Shown piece after piece: positions 1 through 12,950 of a stretch of 64,000 nt of DNA. The stretch is from Portulaca oleracea. Lineage: Eukaryota; Streptophyta; Magnoliopsida; Caryophyllales; Portulacaceae. Under the pieces are notes generated by a model. The model saw nothing but the letters and a program-made list of their open reading frames with translations, did no database searches and was not told where the DNA came from. The stretch lies in the NCBI GenBank assembly GCA_029582165.1, contig CM055874.1:2182114-2246113 (forward strand), written 5' to 3'. A program made the translations under genes and the position numbers. The first letter of the stretch is position 1. Each line of letters begins with the position of its first letter.

Positions 1-3000
1 CCTCTGCCTGCTGGTCTTGGTGGCACTGCTCATGCTCTATTTGTTTCAAAGGATCGAAGGATACCCAAGATACGCATTCAAACTCGACAACTCAGCAATC
101 TTCTGGACAAGAGGATTATTGTGGCTGTTGACTCTTGGGACCGGTTATCTCGCTACCCCTCTGGTCATTATGTACGAACTATAGGAGAAATTGGTGACAG
201 AGACACCGAGAGTGAGGTGCGAAAAGGGATTTACTTCCCTATGAGCTTTTGTTTTGAGCTTCCTTTTCCAATTCCCTTTTAATGTGATCAATATGCCATT
301 TCTCCCCCCCCCCCCCCCAATTTCCTTTTTTGGTATGTGACATTTTTATTTTTTTTTTGGTAATGGGTGCAGGTAGTATTAATAGAAAATGATATAAATT
401 CGAAGCCGTTTTCTGCCCAAGTTTTGGCATGCTTGCCCCCATTACCATGGTCAGTGTCTTCAGAACATCTATCAGATCCTAATAGAGAGGACCTGAGACA
501 TGTACGAGTCTTCAGTGTTGATCCTCCGGGTAATCTATTTCTGCCTTCGGTTTGTATTTGCTTTGGCCTCTATCTTTCACCTTCTAACAATTGCTGTTGT
601 TGTAGGTTGTCGAGATATTGATGATGCACTGCACTGCACACCTCTTCCAAATGGAAATTTTGCAGTTGGAGTCCGTATCTTTTGATTAGGCTGTTTTTGT
701 GTTCAAATAATGTCCAATTTGTCATTTCCTCGCCTAATCTTGCTGTATATATATATGTGTGTGTGTGTATGAATTTTGTAGTTGCCTGATGATGCCCGTT
801 TCTTTAGGTCTGGGGATGCACTTGTAGGTTCTAATATATGATAACTGCTGCATTTTTCATGCAATCTTGCCTGACAATTTGGTCTCCTACCCCCTTTAGT
901 CTGTCTTTTGACCTTATGCACCAGCGCAATACATTGAATGATAAGTCCTTCTCTTGAATCTAAGTGAACTGATTGTATACTTTTGCTAGTTGAACAATAC
1001 CTCTTGTGGAAACCCTTGACTTCTTTTCAGATATTGCTGATGTAACAAACTTTGTCCACCCTGGAACTCCCCTTGATGACGAGGCTTCACAAAGGGGAAC
1101 GTCAGTTTATCTCGTAGAAAGACGAATTGACATGCTTCCTAAGCCTCTGACAGAAGGTGCCGTTCTTGCAAATTTCCTGAACTGTGTATGAATCAGAAAC
1201 ATCAAATTTGGTGCCAAGATGTGTTGACTGTTGATTTGGTCTTGCAGATATTTGTTCTCTCAGATCAGATGTAGAGAGGCTCGCTTTCTCTGTTATTTGG
1301 GTACGCATATGATGTTTTTATCTTGGACCAGCTGCTATTATTTCTGGCACTAACCATCTCAATTGAGAACAAGTTTTGTGCTTGGTATCTCTAATTCTGC
1401 AAATTTTACATTCCAGGAAATGACACCTGAAGCAGATATCGTATCTACTAGGTTTACGAAAAGTATCATCAAGTCTTGTGCAGCGTTGTCTTATGTTGAA
1501 GCTCAAGCCAGGATGGATGATAGGTACTCTGCATTTCTGATATTCCTCAAATGTCTTGTTATTACTGTACTACCTTCTTCTAGAGTATCCAAATTGGAGG
1601 CGCATTGCAACATGAGCTGTGTGCTTTTATGCTCCACAAATAAGTGCTGAAATGTTCCCGTTGAAGCTACATCAACAACAATATGAACAATAAAAATGTC
1701 CAGTGATGGGGGTCTGCCAGTTACCTATAAAATTGATGTGAAAAGTGAAAACTTAGGTATATGATATAATTGAATGTCCCAGTGGGTTATCCATACATAT
1801 CCTGAAAGTGAATGAGAAACATGGGGTCTTTTGGAAAGTGATTGCTATGGATGTGGCTATCTTTCATGTATGTTATTCTAACTAGTGCCACTTCGTTATT
1901 TGCAGCCGATTGGTGGATCCACTGACCACTGATCTGAGAAATATGAATGCTCTGGCAAAGGTTTGCATATGCATTCGTATTTGTATTGTTTTGTTGTACC
2001 ATTCATCCCCCCATTCTGATTATGTGATTCTTCCCCATGGGTGTCTAATATTGCAGAAAATGAGGCAGAGGCGTATTGACAGGGGAGCCTTAACTCTTGC
2101 TTCTGCTGAGGTCAAGTTCCAGATTGATACTGAAACTCATGACCCTCTTGATATTGGTATGCATGAGTTTTAAAATTTTATTCTATTTTGAAGAGAGAAT
2201 TACTGAGTGTTGGAGAAGGGTATGGAACGCATTACAACTCTGGCCCATGTTAACATTGCACCTCATCTAGTATTCATTGTGTGACCCTAGAACCTGATCA
2301 TATGACTGCTTAAATGTTATTGTTGATATGGTTGCGAATTCATTGACTGACTTAAAGAAATCGGGTTCAACTGTGAAGTATTCCCTCATTCTTGCAGAAG
2401 ATATGTTGTTCAGTTGACATAAAGTAGTAGAAGCACGCGTTAATTTGGCTTTTTGTGTTAAGATTCTCAGAAATTTGGTCTAATACTCCTATTTGGTTAC
2501 CAGGGGGATGAGTCATAGTCTGTTAACATAAATATGTGCTGATTAATGAACCAATAGGCGAATCAAATTGATTGTTTGCCGTTCTTGATCAAATCAGTTT
2601 GAGTAACATAATAATTTGGTTCTGGTGGAGACCAGGAGGATAAAAATGAAAATAAGGGAGGTGGTGAATTATTTTTAATCGTCAGTTCCTGCTTTGCCTT
2701 TCTCTTTTTTGCAACTTGTGGGGAATCTTATCAGCTTGGAAATGGTTCCATAGGTATGTATCAAATTCGAGAAGCAAACCAGATGGTTGAGGAGTTTATG
2801 CTTGCTGCCAATGTTTCGGTGGCAGAGAAAATATTGAGTCATTTTCCGTTTGTTTCACTACTAAGGTATTCTGCTTGCCATTTTCTTGTCTCTTTTCTGT
2901 TTCTTGTATCCTACAACATTAAGTGGAGATTTCTAACTTGTAGAATGTTATTTGTTTTATAATCCTATGACTATGAGGCTCTAGCAAGGCTCTTCCTAAA

Positions 3001-4964
3001 CTTCAAAACATAAAAAACCAAGACCAATACTCCAAATCCCAAGGGTTGGATGTAGCAGCCTTACCCCTAAATTCTGCAGTTTAAAGAGTCTGGTTCCAAT
3101 TGACACAATTTTTAGAAAATTTTCGCTACCTACTCTGTGGAAGCTGAGGTTTAATGAGGCATTTTGCTTTAGTCCATTACAATCTAAGTTGAAAAAAATA
3201 TGTGAAATGATTTTTGATGGCTTAATTATCTCTTGTATATCTTAATATCTGATCCCAAAAGGTTGAAATGTGACTGTTATACACAATACCCACTCTGTAA
3301 CACAGTCTAGTATGGTCATATAATAAAGCTTAATATTTCGACATTTGAATGGTTTACTACAATGTAGAGTTACTGTTTGACATTTTCAGAACATTTTGCT
3401 TAATTCCGGGAATTGTATAGAATGCCCAGTCACAGCAAAAGATGAAGAATATGCTAATCATCTTTTCAACCGTTCATTCATGCAGGCGTCACCCCACACC
3501 TACAAGAGAAATGCTTGAGCCTTTGCTACGGACAGCTGCAGCTGTTGGCCTTGATTTGGATGTATCGTCATCAAAGGCACTCGCTGATTCACTTGACCGT
3601 GCTGTGGTATGTATTGTACACTATCCTGTTCGCCCTTCACTCTCCGTGCCCTTACCCTGTAGGTGCTGATCTGAATGCCTGCTATTGTTCGTTGTTATAA
3701 TTCATCAGGGGAGTGATCCTTATTTCAACAAGCTCATTCGTATACTAGCAACAAGATGCATGACTCAGGTATATACCTCTTTATATATCTAGTGGACCTT
3801 ATTCCTTGGGAAGTTGTATTTTTAATTTGTAAAAGTTTCCTTTTTTTTCAACGATTCTAGGCGGTATACTTCTGTAGCGGGGATCTCAGCCCTCCAGAGT
3901 ATCTTCATTATGGATTAGCTGCGCCTTTATACACACATTTCACTTCACCTATCAGGAGATATGCAGGTAAGTGAATATGAGCTGCTTTGTAATATCCTCT
4001 TTGTGTGAGGGACTGCTTAGTACTTACCACCATTATGAATAGTGCTCGGTGCTCCTTCAATCCATATAGATGTTTGAAAGATTTCTGTTTTGCATTTTGG
4101 TTGCAGATGTAATAGTGCACAGGCTACTCGCAGCATCTCTGGGAATATCCAAGCTTCCAACAATATTCCAGGATAGGCCTCAACTTACTAGTATTGCTGA
4201 CAGTAAGTTATCCACTCATCCATATACCGATAATATACCATATGGTTAATCTTATGTTATCACATTGATCATGGTTGAGTAGTCTGACTTTAGATGACTT
4301 GACTTGTTTCTGGATGTAGCTAAGCATTGATGTTCAATCCTCTGTTCCTGTATGATGCCATTATGTGTGATGATGTGACAATTCAAATAGTTGTACTCAC
4401 CTGATGTTTATGGGTTGACTGCAGATCTGAATTATAGGCATAGAAATGCGCAGATGGCAAGCCGAGCCTCAGTCGAGCTCCACACAATCATATACTTTAG
4501 GAAACAGTATGTTCAGTCTACAAATTTTCTTTTGCAGAGCAGAGACATATTGAAAAGTCTGATTTGTTTATAACAATTCTATTGTCGTTGCAGTCCCACA
4601 GATGCAGAAGCAAGGATAGTGAAGATCAGATCCAATGGATTCATCGTATTTGTGCCCAAGTATGCATGCCTTCTAAACCTACTACTCATTCTTTGCCTTT
4701 TGTTGCTGTATGGTTATAATACCGACCCGGTGATTTGTAACTCGACGCATTGTGTGTGTTTGCAGGTATGGCATCGAGGGGCCGGTATATTTGACCGGAA
4801 AAGGGGACAACGGGAGTGGAGAGTGGGTGGTTGATGAGCACCAACAGCAAGTGAAGAAGGTGGATGGGAGTGTTTCTTACAGTGTTCTCCAGATGGTTAG
4901 AATTCATCTGGAGGTTGTCGAACCCCAGCCAAACAGGCCTAAACTCGAGCTTACTCTTCTCTAA
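1..4964 (+). CDS. RRP44A: RRP44/DIS3-type exosome exoribonuclease, 3' part
   Basis: This is the C-terminal 574 residues of the catalytic 3'-5' exoribonuclease of the RNA exosome, which degrades and trims RNA in nucleus and cytosol. Sixteen exons fit GT-AG introns and one frame: 1-216, 373-529, 606-674, 1031-1156, 1248-1300, 1417-1523, 1906-1960, 2057-2156, 2754-2865, 3486-3606, 3709-3768, 3861-3966, 4107-4202, 4425-4506, 4594-4659, 4766-4964. The first exons hold the cold-shock region ([20 protein letters not shown]). The RNB catalytic domain follows, with the metal-binding aspartate cluster [10 protein letters not shown] at 606-640, then [21 protein letters not shown] and [13 protein letters not shown]. 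The C-terminal S1-like domain ends in KLELTLL before TAA. The PIN endonuclease domain and the start lie outside the window, so intactness of the whole gene is unknown. DIS3 and RRP44 homologues match throughout; a SOV/DIS3L2-type paralogue is less likely given the near-identity to RRP44A motifs as I recall them. Confidence 0.96.
304..318. repeat. Poly-C run in RRP44 intron
   Basis: There are fifteen consecutive C residues in the first visible intron of the RRP44 gene. The length of such a run is prone to sequencing and replication error, and it lies outside the exons. Confidence 0.9.
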
Positions 4965-6200
4965 GACACCCAACTTCTACTGTGACTTTTTCTGTACAAC
5001 CATTAGAATCATTAGCCATTAGGTGTTAGTCACTAGGTAGACTAAATTTGATTCTTATATTCTTCTGCGCAGTACATATACTGATATATAAACACAAGAG
5101 GTTGTCATTGTAATTTTATATATTGTGAGGTTAACTTCACCTATGTTTGCTTTATTGGTAATATTAATTAAGTGTGAGGATAACATTGGCATTCAAGATG
5201 ACTTATGAATTCTTAGTATGATATGTATTAAAAATTAGACTCCCCAAATTAGAGTTATTATGATATGTATTAAAAATTCAGATTATTGAACATGCCAAAA
5301 CCAAATTGTGGAAATTTCAAACTAAAAATCTTAAAAGTAGAGGTCAAATGGATAACACATTTTAGATTTTAGAATCAGTGTGGACAATAATTGATGTATT
5401 TATGAGCTCCATACTTCTTGAAGTGACAAGGTGAATCCCCACCCCTCACACCCATTATAGGAAATTAGGAATTATTGATGAGACTCTTTTGTCATAGTTT
5501 TGGACAATTTTTTATACAATTGGATGGCATCATCCAATTACATGACCTCTTAACTTTGACATTTTGGATGATATCAATCAATGGATAACATTTACAATAT
5601 ATTCTCAAAGATATTTCTAAGATGATTGTTGGACCCAGTTGCCTCATGTACTCATCACAAATTGTAACAAATCATGACTTAGACAATTGAAAAGTTGCCA
5701 AACTTGTTTGTTCCCAACAAGATCCCAAAAATGAAATCATTCAACTTTGATAAAATATGATAATAATACAATCATTGGGATATTTTCTACAGCATAAGAT
5801 GGCCTATGATGAATCTACCTTCAAATTAAATTTTCCTATATACCAATAAATAAATGCCCTGATGACATAATTACAATGATGCCCCCTTCCCTAAATGCAA
5901 TGATCCAAAAAAACAAAACAAAACCATACTACACAATACAATATGCAGAATCATCATATGTATAGTACAAAATGCACTTCTCTCGAATCGGCGGCGGGAA
6001 ATGCAGATTAACTAGTAGGTATATATGATTATGTGTGTATGTTTCTAATGAAGCAGCAGTCCATGCATTCTCCCGCCTCGAACTGAACCCTTTTATCCCA
6101 GCAAAACTCCGGTGGCGTTGATGGAAACTCGTATAGTTTGGTATGAGTTTCTGGGTTTTGAACTTGAAGAACATATCATATCACCAATTGATGTTTCAGT
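4965..6200. other. Tail-to-tail spacer, RRP44 and PILS 3' UTRs
   Basis: This AT-rich spacer separates two convergent genes. The RRP44 3' UTR starts at 4965 and the PILS 3' UTR runs leftward from 6200. I see no conserved reading frame, no long terminal inverted repeat and no RNA gene here. Confidence 0.6.
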
Positions 6201-8471
6201 TCAGGACAGAATCCACATAAACAAAGTGGACCACAATGTCAAGGCGGGTGCAGCGAAAATGTATGTCCATAGGAATATCACTGAGCACTCCTCATTTCCG
6301 ACGTCAAAAAGCTGTGTCATTGTCCCTGTAATATTCATAACCAGACATTGATCAGGCAAAAACATCCATAACCCTAAACCCTAACCCTAAACCCTGCAAA
6401 AAGACTCATAACCCTAATAACCCTAATAACCCTAGACTCACCAATGCTCACAGCCGGAGGCAGAGTGAACTGAAGCACCAATGCATTGATCAGGCAACAA
6501 CATCCATAACCCTAAACCCTAAACCCTAAACCCTGCAGAAAGACTCATAACCCTAATAACCCTAGACTCACCAATGCTCATAGCTGGAGGCAGAGTGAAC
6601 TGAAGCATCAACACAAACTGATATAGAGGGTCTGCTGGTAGGAACCCCAACATGGCTGCAACTCTCACCACTCCAACTCCAATCACTGGGAGCAGCACAT
6701 ACTTGACAAAAATGATCCCCGCGATTACTGACTTCTTCACTCTTGATGCCCTCAATCCTGTTGTTATGTGTATAGTTTCATAAGAAATCTTGTCTTTCTT
6801 ATAACTCTGACTAAAACAAAAACAAAAGAAAGATATGAAGCTGAAATATATATTCTACCTTCAATTAAATTGCCACCAAGTATAAGGGTGATTGAAGGTA
6901 TTGTTGCATCCCTGTAATGGATTCAAAGCACCCCAAAATCAGTCCAAAACTTTGAAATTAATAATGCGCGTTTGATAAGAACCAATATTAAGATGTATCG
7001 ACTTACCCGAGCAATTTGAGGGAGTCCTGAAGCACATGAAGAGGAGCACCCTGTCCTATGATTAGCCTCTTCAAGAATGCAGTTGCTCCAAAAATCAGTC
7101 CCAATACCTAAAACAGTTGCATTACTTATTCAGTCAATAACTAGTATGATAAAATTGGAGGTTTTCTGTGAGGATTTTATCAATGTTGGTTAATCAAAAT
7201 ACTCACTGCAGCAACAGTGGGGGGTGCCATTAGTTCCTCAAGAATCTGATGTACAACCTCTACTATCTTCGTCCCAACCGACTTTCTCTCCACTTCGCGA
7301 ACTACCTGAGAAAACATTATGTGCCATACAAACTAAATCAGAGACCTAGACAGCTTAAGGATGAAAATTTAGATCAATTTATGTTGGCAGATTGATTCAC
7401 TCACAGGTGGTTTTCTTGCATCAAACTCCTGAATTTCTCCAGTTAGAAGTGGGTTTTGTTCATTTGCTTCCAAATCCTTGTTGGCCTCCTTTATATAATC
7501 TTCTGCTGCTTCAATTCCTTGCAGAGCTTTACACTTTTCAGCTGAACTCTTCACCAATTGGAAAGTGTAGGTCCATATGAAAAACCCACCCAGCTGCAGA
7601 ACACAAGCACAAGTTAGTGATTTCTGTGTTTAATTATCATCTTATAATATATCAAATACCGAATTTGCAGAAGCATAGAAATTGAGGAGATTAAAGTTGG
7701 TTACATACCGCCATGGAGAAGGACCCGTAAGAAAGACCCATTGAAGCACAGGCAGCATGATCATCCCCAAAAGGGCTGCCATCCTCCTGACATACTGCTG
7801 GGAGTATAATCAGGACCAGGTTTCCCAAGTTTGCTGATTGTGCAAAAATGAATCAGTTTAAGTTTTTACTTCTTGTGAATGGCAGGGGTAAATGTAGTTA
7901 AGATTGAGAATTGTGATTAGAAAGAGTAATTTAAGGGAATTTTACCTGCAGAACAACAAGCAATGATTAACCCTTCTAAATGCAACCCAGGTTTCAGCAA
8001 CTTCACTGCTACCCATCCAAGAGCTCCTCCTATGAAAAATGTCAATGCAACATTGATGGGCATGAACCACCTGCAATTTCCCATGCACATAAAACCATAT
8101 AAAATTAAACCCTGGTCTCAAACATTATAGAGGGTAAAGATAGATTAAAGATGGTAAAAAGAGAGATTAGGGTAAAAGCTGATTACCAATCAATGATGTC
8201 CTGCAATGTAACAGTCTTGGCAAGACTTGCAAACATCAAAGCTGGAGTGAATACCACATACACAATCTGCATTCATTCATTCATACAGTTTCAGCACTTT
8301 GTTCCAACTTTTAACAGCACAGTATAATTTTATTACCTTATTGAAAGGTCTTCTAGCCTCAACAGGCAAGATATTGCAATACCCAGAAGCCAGAAAAGCT
8401 CCCAATCCACTGATTATAAGCATTTGTACAACAGGCATTGAAGCCACTTCTAGTAACCCCCAAAAACCCAT
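6201..8471 (-). CDS. PIN-LIKES (PILS) auxin transport facilitator
   Basis: PILS proteins are ER-membrane carriers that retain auxin inside the cell and dampen nuclear auxin signalling. Ten coding exons (transcript order) give 405 residues: 8471-8337, 8266-8187, 8070-7946, 7833-7709, 7593-7405, 7305-7207, 7107-7007, 6911-6859, 6757-6572, 6325-6201. The start ATG at 8471 begins MGFWGLLEVASMPVVQ, the usual N-terminus; the longer upstream frame has no family support. Two hydrophobic blocks of about five helices each flank a hydrophilic loop (residues about 165-235). Family hallmarks include FTPALMFASLAKTVTL, DWWFMPINV, GNLVLILLPAVC, ILEELMAPPT, LQDSLKLLG and the end QLFDVGNEECSVIFLWTY. The penultimate exon's donor region is duplicated in the following intron together with telomere-like repeats. 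The family call is secure; the subclade is not assigned. Confidence 0.95.
6346..6609. repeat. 138-bp tandem duplication with CCCTAAA repeats over PILS splice donor
   Basis: Two direct copies (6346-6483 and 6484-about 6609) lie head to tail. Each holds CATTGATCAGGCAA, a run of CCCTAAA and CCCTAATAA units, the splice donor context and the last ~38 nt of the penultimate PILS exon. The copies differ by a few substitutions and one CCCTAATAA unit. The copy next to the real exon (donor at 6572/6571) is the one consistent with the family protein; the second donor is at 6442/6441. Transcription through the first donor reaches an in-frame stop inside the telomeric units near 6519. Confidence 0.92.
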
Positions 8472-9787
8472 CTTGTTTTTGTGGTAGTTTTTTAACACCT
8501 AGCTCCTTCTCTATTCTTTGGGATGAGTGAAGTCCTGCAAGAATGTCAAATACCCAATTAGGGTTTAAATCAGATGAAGAAAATGGCCATAATCAAATGT
8601 CATTTTTATGCCCTAAAAAAGAAACATATATGGTATGAAATTTCCTAAAAAATGACAATCATCTTTTCACTAGAGTGTTCTTATTCTTAACCCTATACGA
8701 CAAAAATATCATACCATTGGTTCCTATTCTTCTTCGTCAAGTTCTTCCCCATCATTTTTTCTTAAACAAAAAAACTCCTAGTAAGGCAAAACTATTCAAG
8801 AAATAAATGATTAAAACACGTAGACTAAGATATGATTTGACGGGTTTCTTTGAGTAAACAGTATATGATGCAAGAAGCCCTATATTATTAGAACACCTGC
8901 AATGGTGAACTTGAGCTATAATCACTAGATGAGGTGAAATCAATATAATTCATTAGAAAAGTTAGAATTAGATTTCCCTATTAAGTTGTTTTTCAATAAT
9001 AAGTGCGAGTTTAAGTAAATTATTAAAATAAGTGTAGGTCTTACATTTAATAATTAAAATATACTAGAACATAAATTTCAAAAAGCAAAAAATTGTTGAG
9101 AATCTCGTCTTCGTTCTCGCACAGCGAACACATGTTCAAGTCATTTTCACCACGGACACTCGTCCTCGTTGTACGTCTTTCTCGTTCTTGCCTGAATTAC
9201 ATCAACATCATGTCACTCTCAAACTCACCGTCACGATGGCCCCTAACCCATCAATCATAATTCTGACACAAAAAGCATGAAATTAATTCTAGTAGTAGTT
9301 AATAATTTCTAGAGTCGGGAAAATTGTAGTACACGTTTTTTAGGCGCCCGAAATTTCTAGATGATGTAAACGAAAATTACACATAGAGGTGGTAATTTAA
9401 TTATTGAAAAGAAAAAAGAAAAAGGAAAATTGGTGGGAGAAAAGGACAAATGAAAGACGGCGTTTTCGGGATCGATTCACTTCCCACCTTCCCAGATATT
9501 CAGACTCTGTTTTTGTCAAGTGAGTGGGTCCCACTTCTCCAATTATTTTGCAGGTCGCCGCTTCCCCTCCATCTCATCATTATGTCGTCAATTACTCTGT
9601 TTTATTACAAGGAAATTTCAACATCCTAATTTTTCGTATTAATATATATTTTCAAAAGAAATAAAAATTACATATTTATGATAATGTAGTTTTTATTGTA
9701 GAGGTTTTGTATAATATATTTTGGGTGTATTTTTCATTAGAATAAAAAATTACTAATAATCCATCAAAAGTAAGAGTTTTTATATAG

Positions 9788-10076
9788 ACTAGGTTCTTTT
9801 GTGCAAGTTCCATACTTACCATAATTTTTCTATATGGTACTATACAATTCCACACTTTAACACAACAATCATAATTTTATCTCTCCTCATTTTTCTCTTT
9901 CCTTACTTTTCTCATCTACTTTTTACATTCTCTCTCCTCACCTATCACATCAATCATTCTTAGTTCTTACCATAAATTTTACCACATCTTACCATACCAT
10001 ACCACATTTTCGACAACATTGTCATACCATATTATTTACTACATCCAATTTGCCATACAAAACAAAAATTCTTTTA
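9788..10076. mobile_element. MITE, GTTCTTTT group (diverged copy)
   Basis: The left end reads AGGTTCTTTTGTGC. The centre has the pyrimidine tract ATCTCTCCTCATTTTTCTC and the CTACTTTTTACATTCTCTC segment shared with copies at 11096, 13807 and 17997. The right end is degraded, so its boundary is approximate. Confidence 0.55.
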
Positions 10077-10123
10077 AGATTTGATGCACACTAATTTAAC
10101 ATGGTCAAATATTAATCATTAAA

Positions 10124-10312
10124 TGTTCTTTGGATTGTTAACTCTTTTCAATCCAATCAAATCCAATCCAAACCTTACACAATTTTCCAAAAAAACATCA
10201 TCTCTAAAAACACAATTCCCCACAAAAGCTTCGTAACTTATCTAATCCAATCAAATCCAATCCAATCAAATCCATCCAAACCTCATTTTATCCAATTCAA
10301 AGAACATGGCCT
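10124..10312. mobile_element. MITE, GTTCTTTGG group
   Basis: Inverted ends TGTTCTTTGGATTG and CAATTCAAAGAACATGGC bound about 190 bp rich in ATCCAATC repeats. There is no coding capacity. Related ends occur at 42223, 56078 and 63373. Confidence 0.7.
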
Positions 10313-11095
10313 AAAAATCCTCCGCTATGCGTAAGCACCAAGTTGCAAGTTTTTCATCTCCTAATTAGTAGAATTCAAATGTAAGAGATAAAAGTATCTT
10401 ACCCCTATGGTAGAATTGTGTAAGGTAAAGTAAATTAAAATTGGTAAGAAAAAGAAAGGTAAGGAAAATAAAATAAAATGACATTGATTTAAATGTTTTT
10501 TAGGAATTTGAATAAGGTAAAAAATGACATGATAAACCTATCTTATAATTCTAAAGAACAGGTCATAATCTAACTTACAAAAATTAGATCTGAGTAACTA
10601 ATAAAGGTTATTAAGAGATCATATGATTGATATCACATCTAAGAAATACGATCTAACTCGATTATTTGAGGGGGCAACATGTACAGCTTGACCTAATTAA
10701 GCAAGAAGTTAGTAGATCGATGGGAGTTTGGTATTAATCAGGAAACTTAAGGAATCGACATATTACACGTCATAGTTAGAGACTTTGTTATGAATTATGA
10801 TGAGGATTAGTAACGCTCCATTTAATTTGGACCACCTAATTATAATTATTCCTATAACCCCCCACACATGCAATGTATTTCTCCCCTCTTCATCTCATCT
10901 GTACCCAGTAATTATTCCACAAAAGCATATTTTATACAGGAAAGAAAAGTCAAATTTGATCAAATGTAACAAATCATAGGTTTCTCAATCCATGAGAGAC
11001 ACACGTTAGGAGATGAATCATGTGAATATGTATATATATTATATGAAAAATATATCACTTTATTGCTTTATTTTTTAAAATATTTGGGATTGAGC

Positions 11096-11332
11096 GGCCG
11101 TGTTCTATATTGCGGTTGGCAAACTGCGGTGTCACACGGTACCGCAGTTTGCCGCAACCCACCACATTTCACCGCAAATCATTACTTTTTTCTCTCCTCA
11201 CTTTTCTCCTCTACTTTTTACATTATCTCTCCTCACCTACCCCACATACCAATAACCTACCACAATTCCACCACACCCCACCACAATTCCACCACACCTC
11301 ACCGCAAAATACCGCAGTATAGAACACGGCCT
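11096..11332. mobile_element. MITE, GCGGTATTTTGCGGTG group
   Basis: Ends GGCCGTGTTCTATA and TATAGAACACGGCC are exact inverted repeats. The inside has a GCGGT-rich palindrome (CGGTACCG), a long pyrimidine tract and repeated CCACAATTCCACCACAC. The open frames across it are products of the low-complexity tract, not genes. Confidence 0.8.
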
Positions 11333-11939
11333 AAGCACTGTAATTATATAATATTATTAAAAGTGACATTATGTTCATGTAATTTCAAATCTCTACGACT
11401 CTGTACATATGAATTCTTATGCAATGGATCGAATTGATATATACAATATCTGTAGTGCAAGCCCAAACAATAAGATTTTTATAAACCTTGATTTGAACTT
11501 AATCATCAAATTTTCTAATTAAGCTAATGACACAAAGTAGATGATCATGCAATTGTATTTTAATCCTTGGTGATTGAGATGTGAAAGTTTCTTTTGATTG
11601 TTGTGGGCATGAAAGTGATTGTCGTGTTATTTATATTTAGCTGTTTGATTGAAATTTTTATCTTTTGGGAATGGTTATTTACTGTTTTATATACAGTTTA
11701 TTGTTTTCTATGAATTTTTAAACCTTTTGACTCTTAATAATCGAAAAAAATAAGTAAAATTGAAACCCATCCCAGATATAATACGCACATATAATTATTC
11801 ACAGTGGAATTCTTCAAAAATTCAGAATTAAGCGTTATGGAGGTTAAGAATAATTAATCATGATGAATAAAAGCAGAAATGAGATGCATAATTAAAGTAA
11901 TTAAGTATCAAACGAACCTGAATTAAATTATATACTTGA

Positions 11940-12060
11940 ACAAGAACTCTCTCTCTAGAGAGAGAGAGAGTTTAGAGAGAGAACACGAAGCAGCAAAGCT
12001 AGATCCGTAGAGAGAGAAAAACTAGAGAGAGAAAGAGAGAGGAAGAGGGAGAATTAGGGT
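11940..12060. repeat. GA/CT-rich low-complexity tract
   Basis: CTCTCTCTAGAGAGAGAGAG is a short palindrome, followed by further GAGA runs. On the minus strand this is a CT-rich stretch of the kind common in plant 5' leaders. It overlaps the possible PILS first exon. Confidence 0.7.
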
Positions 12061-12644
12061 TGATTTTTGCAGTGAGGAGGATTGAGTTTGAGAGGGAGTA
12101 ATAATTTATAGTCCCGGGGAAGAAAAAGAAAATTAATATTGTGAAAGAAAACAAAATTATGTAGTAAAAACTGTAAAATACAAAGATTAATAGAGTAGAA
12201 TAATGAATATTCGGGTCCAATTAAAAGGGAGGGATGTGTGATGATAAGCGTCAGCAAAAAATAATAATTAAATTGGGACCCGCAACTTAAAGGGTGGAAT
12301 CCAGTCAGCATTTTGTTGCTTTCAGGCTATTATTGTACTTTGTACCCTCATGGTCGGTCTCTCTTCCCATTTAATTTTCTAACTAGCTTGTTCTTGTTCA
12401 TCAGTCTGATTGTGTTTACAATGTTGGGATGTTGATATTTAAATCTAAAACTTTTTGTTCATTAGTCTGATTGCGTTTACTTTGTGCAATTAATATGGGG
12501 ATATTGAGATCAGAACCCGAGACATCTTATTCATTAGTCTGACTCTAATATTATATGAAATCATTTAAATGAAAAGCTTAAGATCGATGATGGCTGAAGA
12601 CTCAATAATGGTTTTATACTATCGCACGAGCGTTCGAGTAATAA

Positions 12645-12950
12645 ATCTGCTCCCTTTGTCCTAGAAATATTGTCCTTCTTTGATTAATAAGGTCAAACTT
12701 TATAAATTTTGGCTATTAATTTATCAAACTTTAGAAATATTGTTTGACTCTAATATTATATGAAAAATATATTTATTTAAATATAATACTATAAGTCTTG
12801 TTAAGATGAGATGTTAAAATATTGATTAAATTATTGCGTTAAACACAACATTTAATATTATTTAGAGCAAATGCTATACAAAATTTAGCTTTTTAATATT
12901 TTTATTTTAAGTAATTAAGCAATAATTTGTAACGAGGGTATCAATAATTT
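12645..12950. other. AT-rich spacer with a decayed Stowaway-like fragment
   Basis: CTCCCTTTGTCCTAGAAATA resembles a Stowaway terminus, followed by the usual AT-rich interior; no clear partner end is seen. Just upstream (about 12390-12545) the motif TTCATTAGTCTGATTG is repeated three times. Confidence 0.4.

Larger units (their letters stand above)
8534..12075 (-). promoter_or_regulatory. Possible PILS 5' leader: remote first exon and long leader intron
   Basis: A splice acceptor lies just upstream of the PILS start (AG at 8536/8535, leader exon from 8534). Far upstream on the same strand a TATA-like box (reverse complement of 12100-12107) is followed by a CT-rich leader of about 150 nt ending in a CAG/GTTCG donor at 11918/11917. 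Joining them would make a 3.4-kb leader intron that now holds several MITEs. The signals are visible; the link between them is inferred. A CT-rich, CpG-containing stretch at 9430-9600 is an alternative first exon. Confidence 0.4.

Noticed and set aside
6360..6560. Chromosome end or telomere
   Set aside because: Only short, degenerate CCCTAAA runs within an intron, flanked by normal gene sequence on both sides.
11063..11437. 124-codon open frame as a gene
   Set aside because: It crosses a MITE with inverted ends and a pyrimidine tract; the protein is low-complexity and similar frames appear in every copy of the element.
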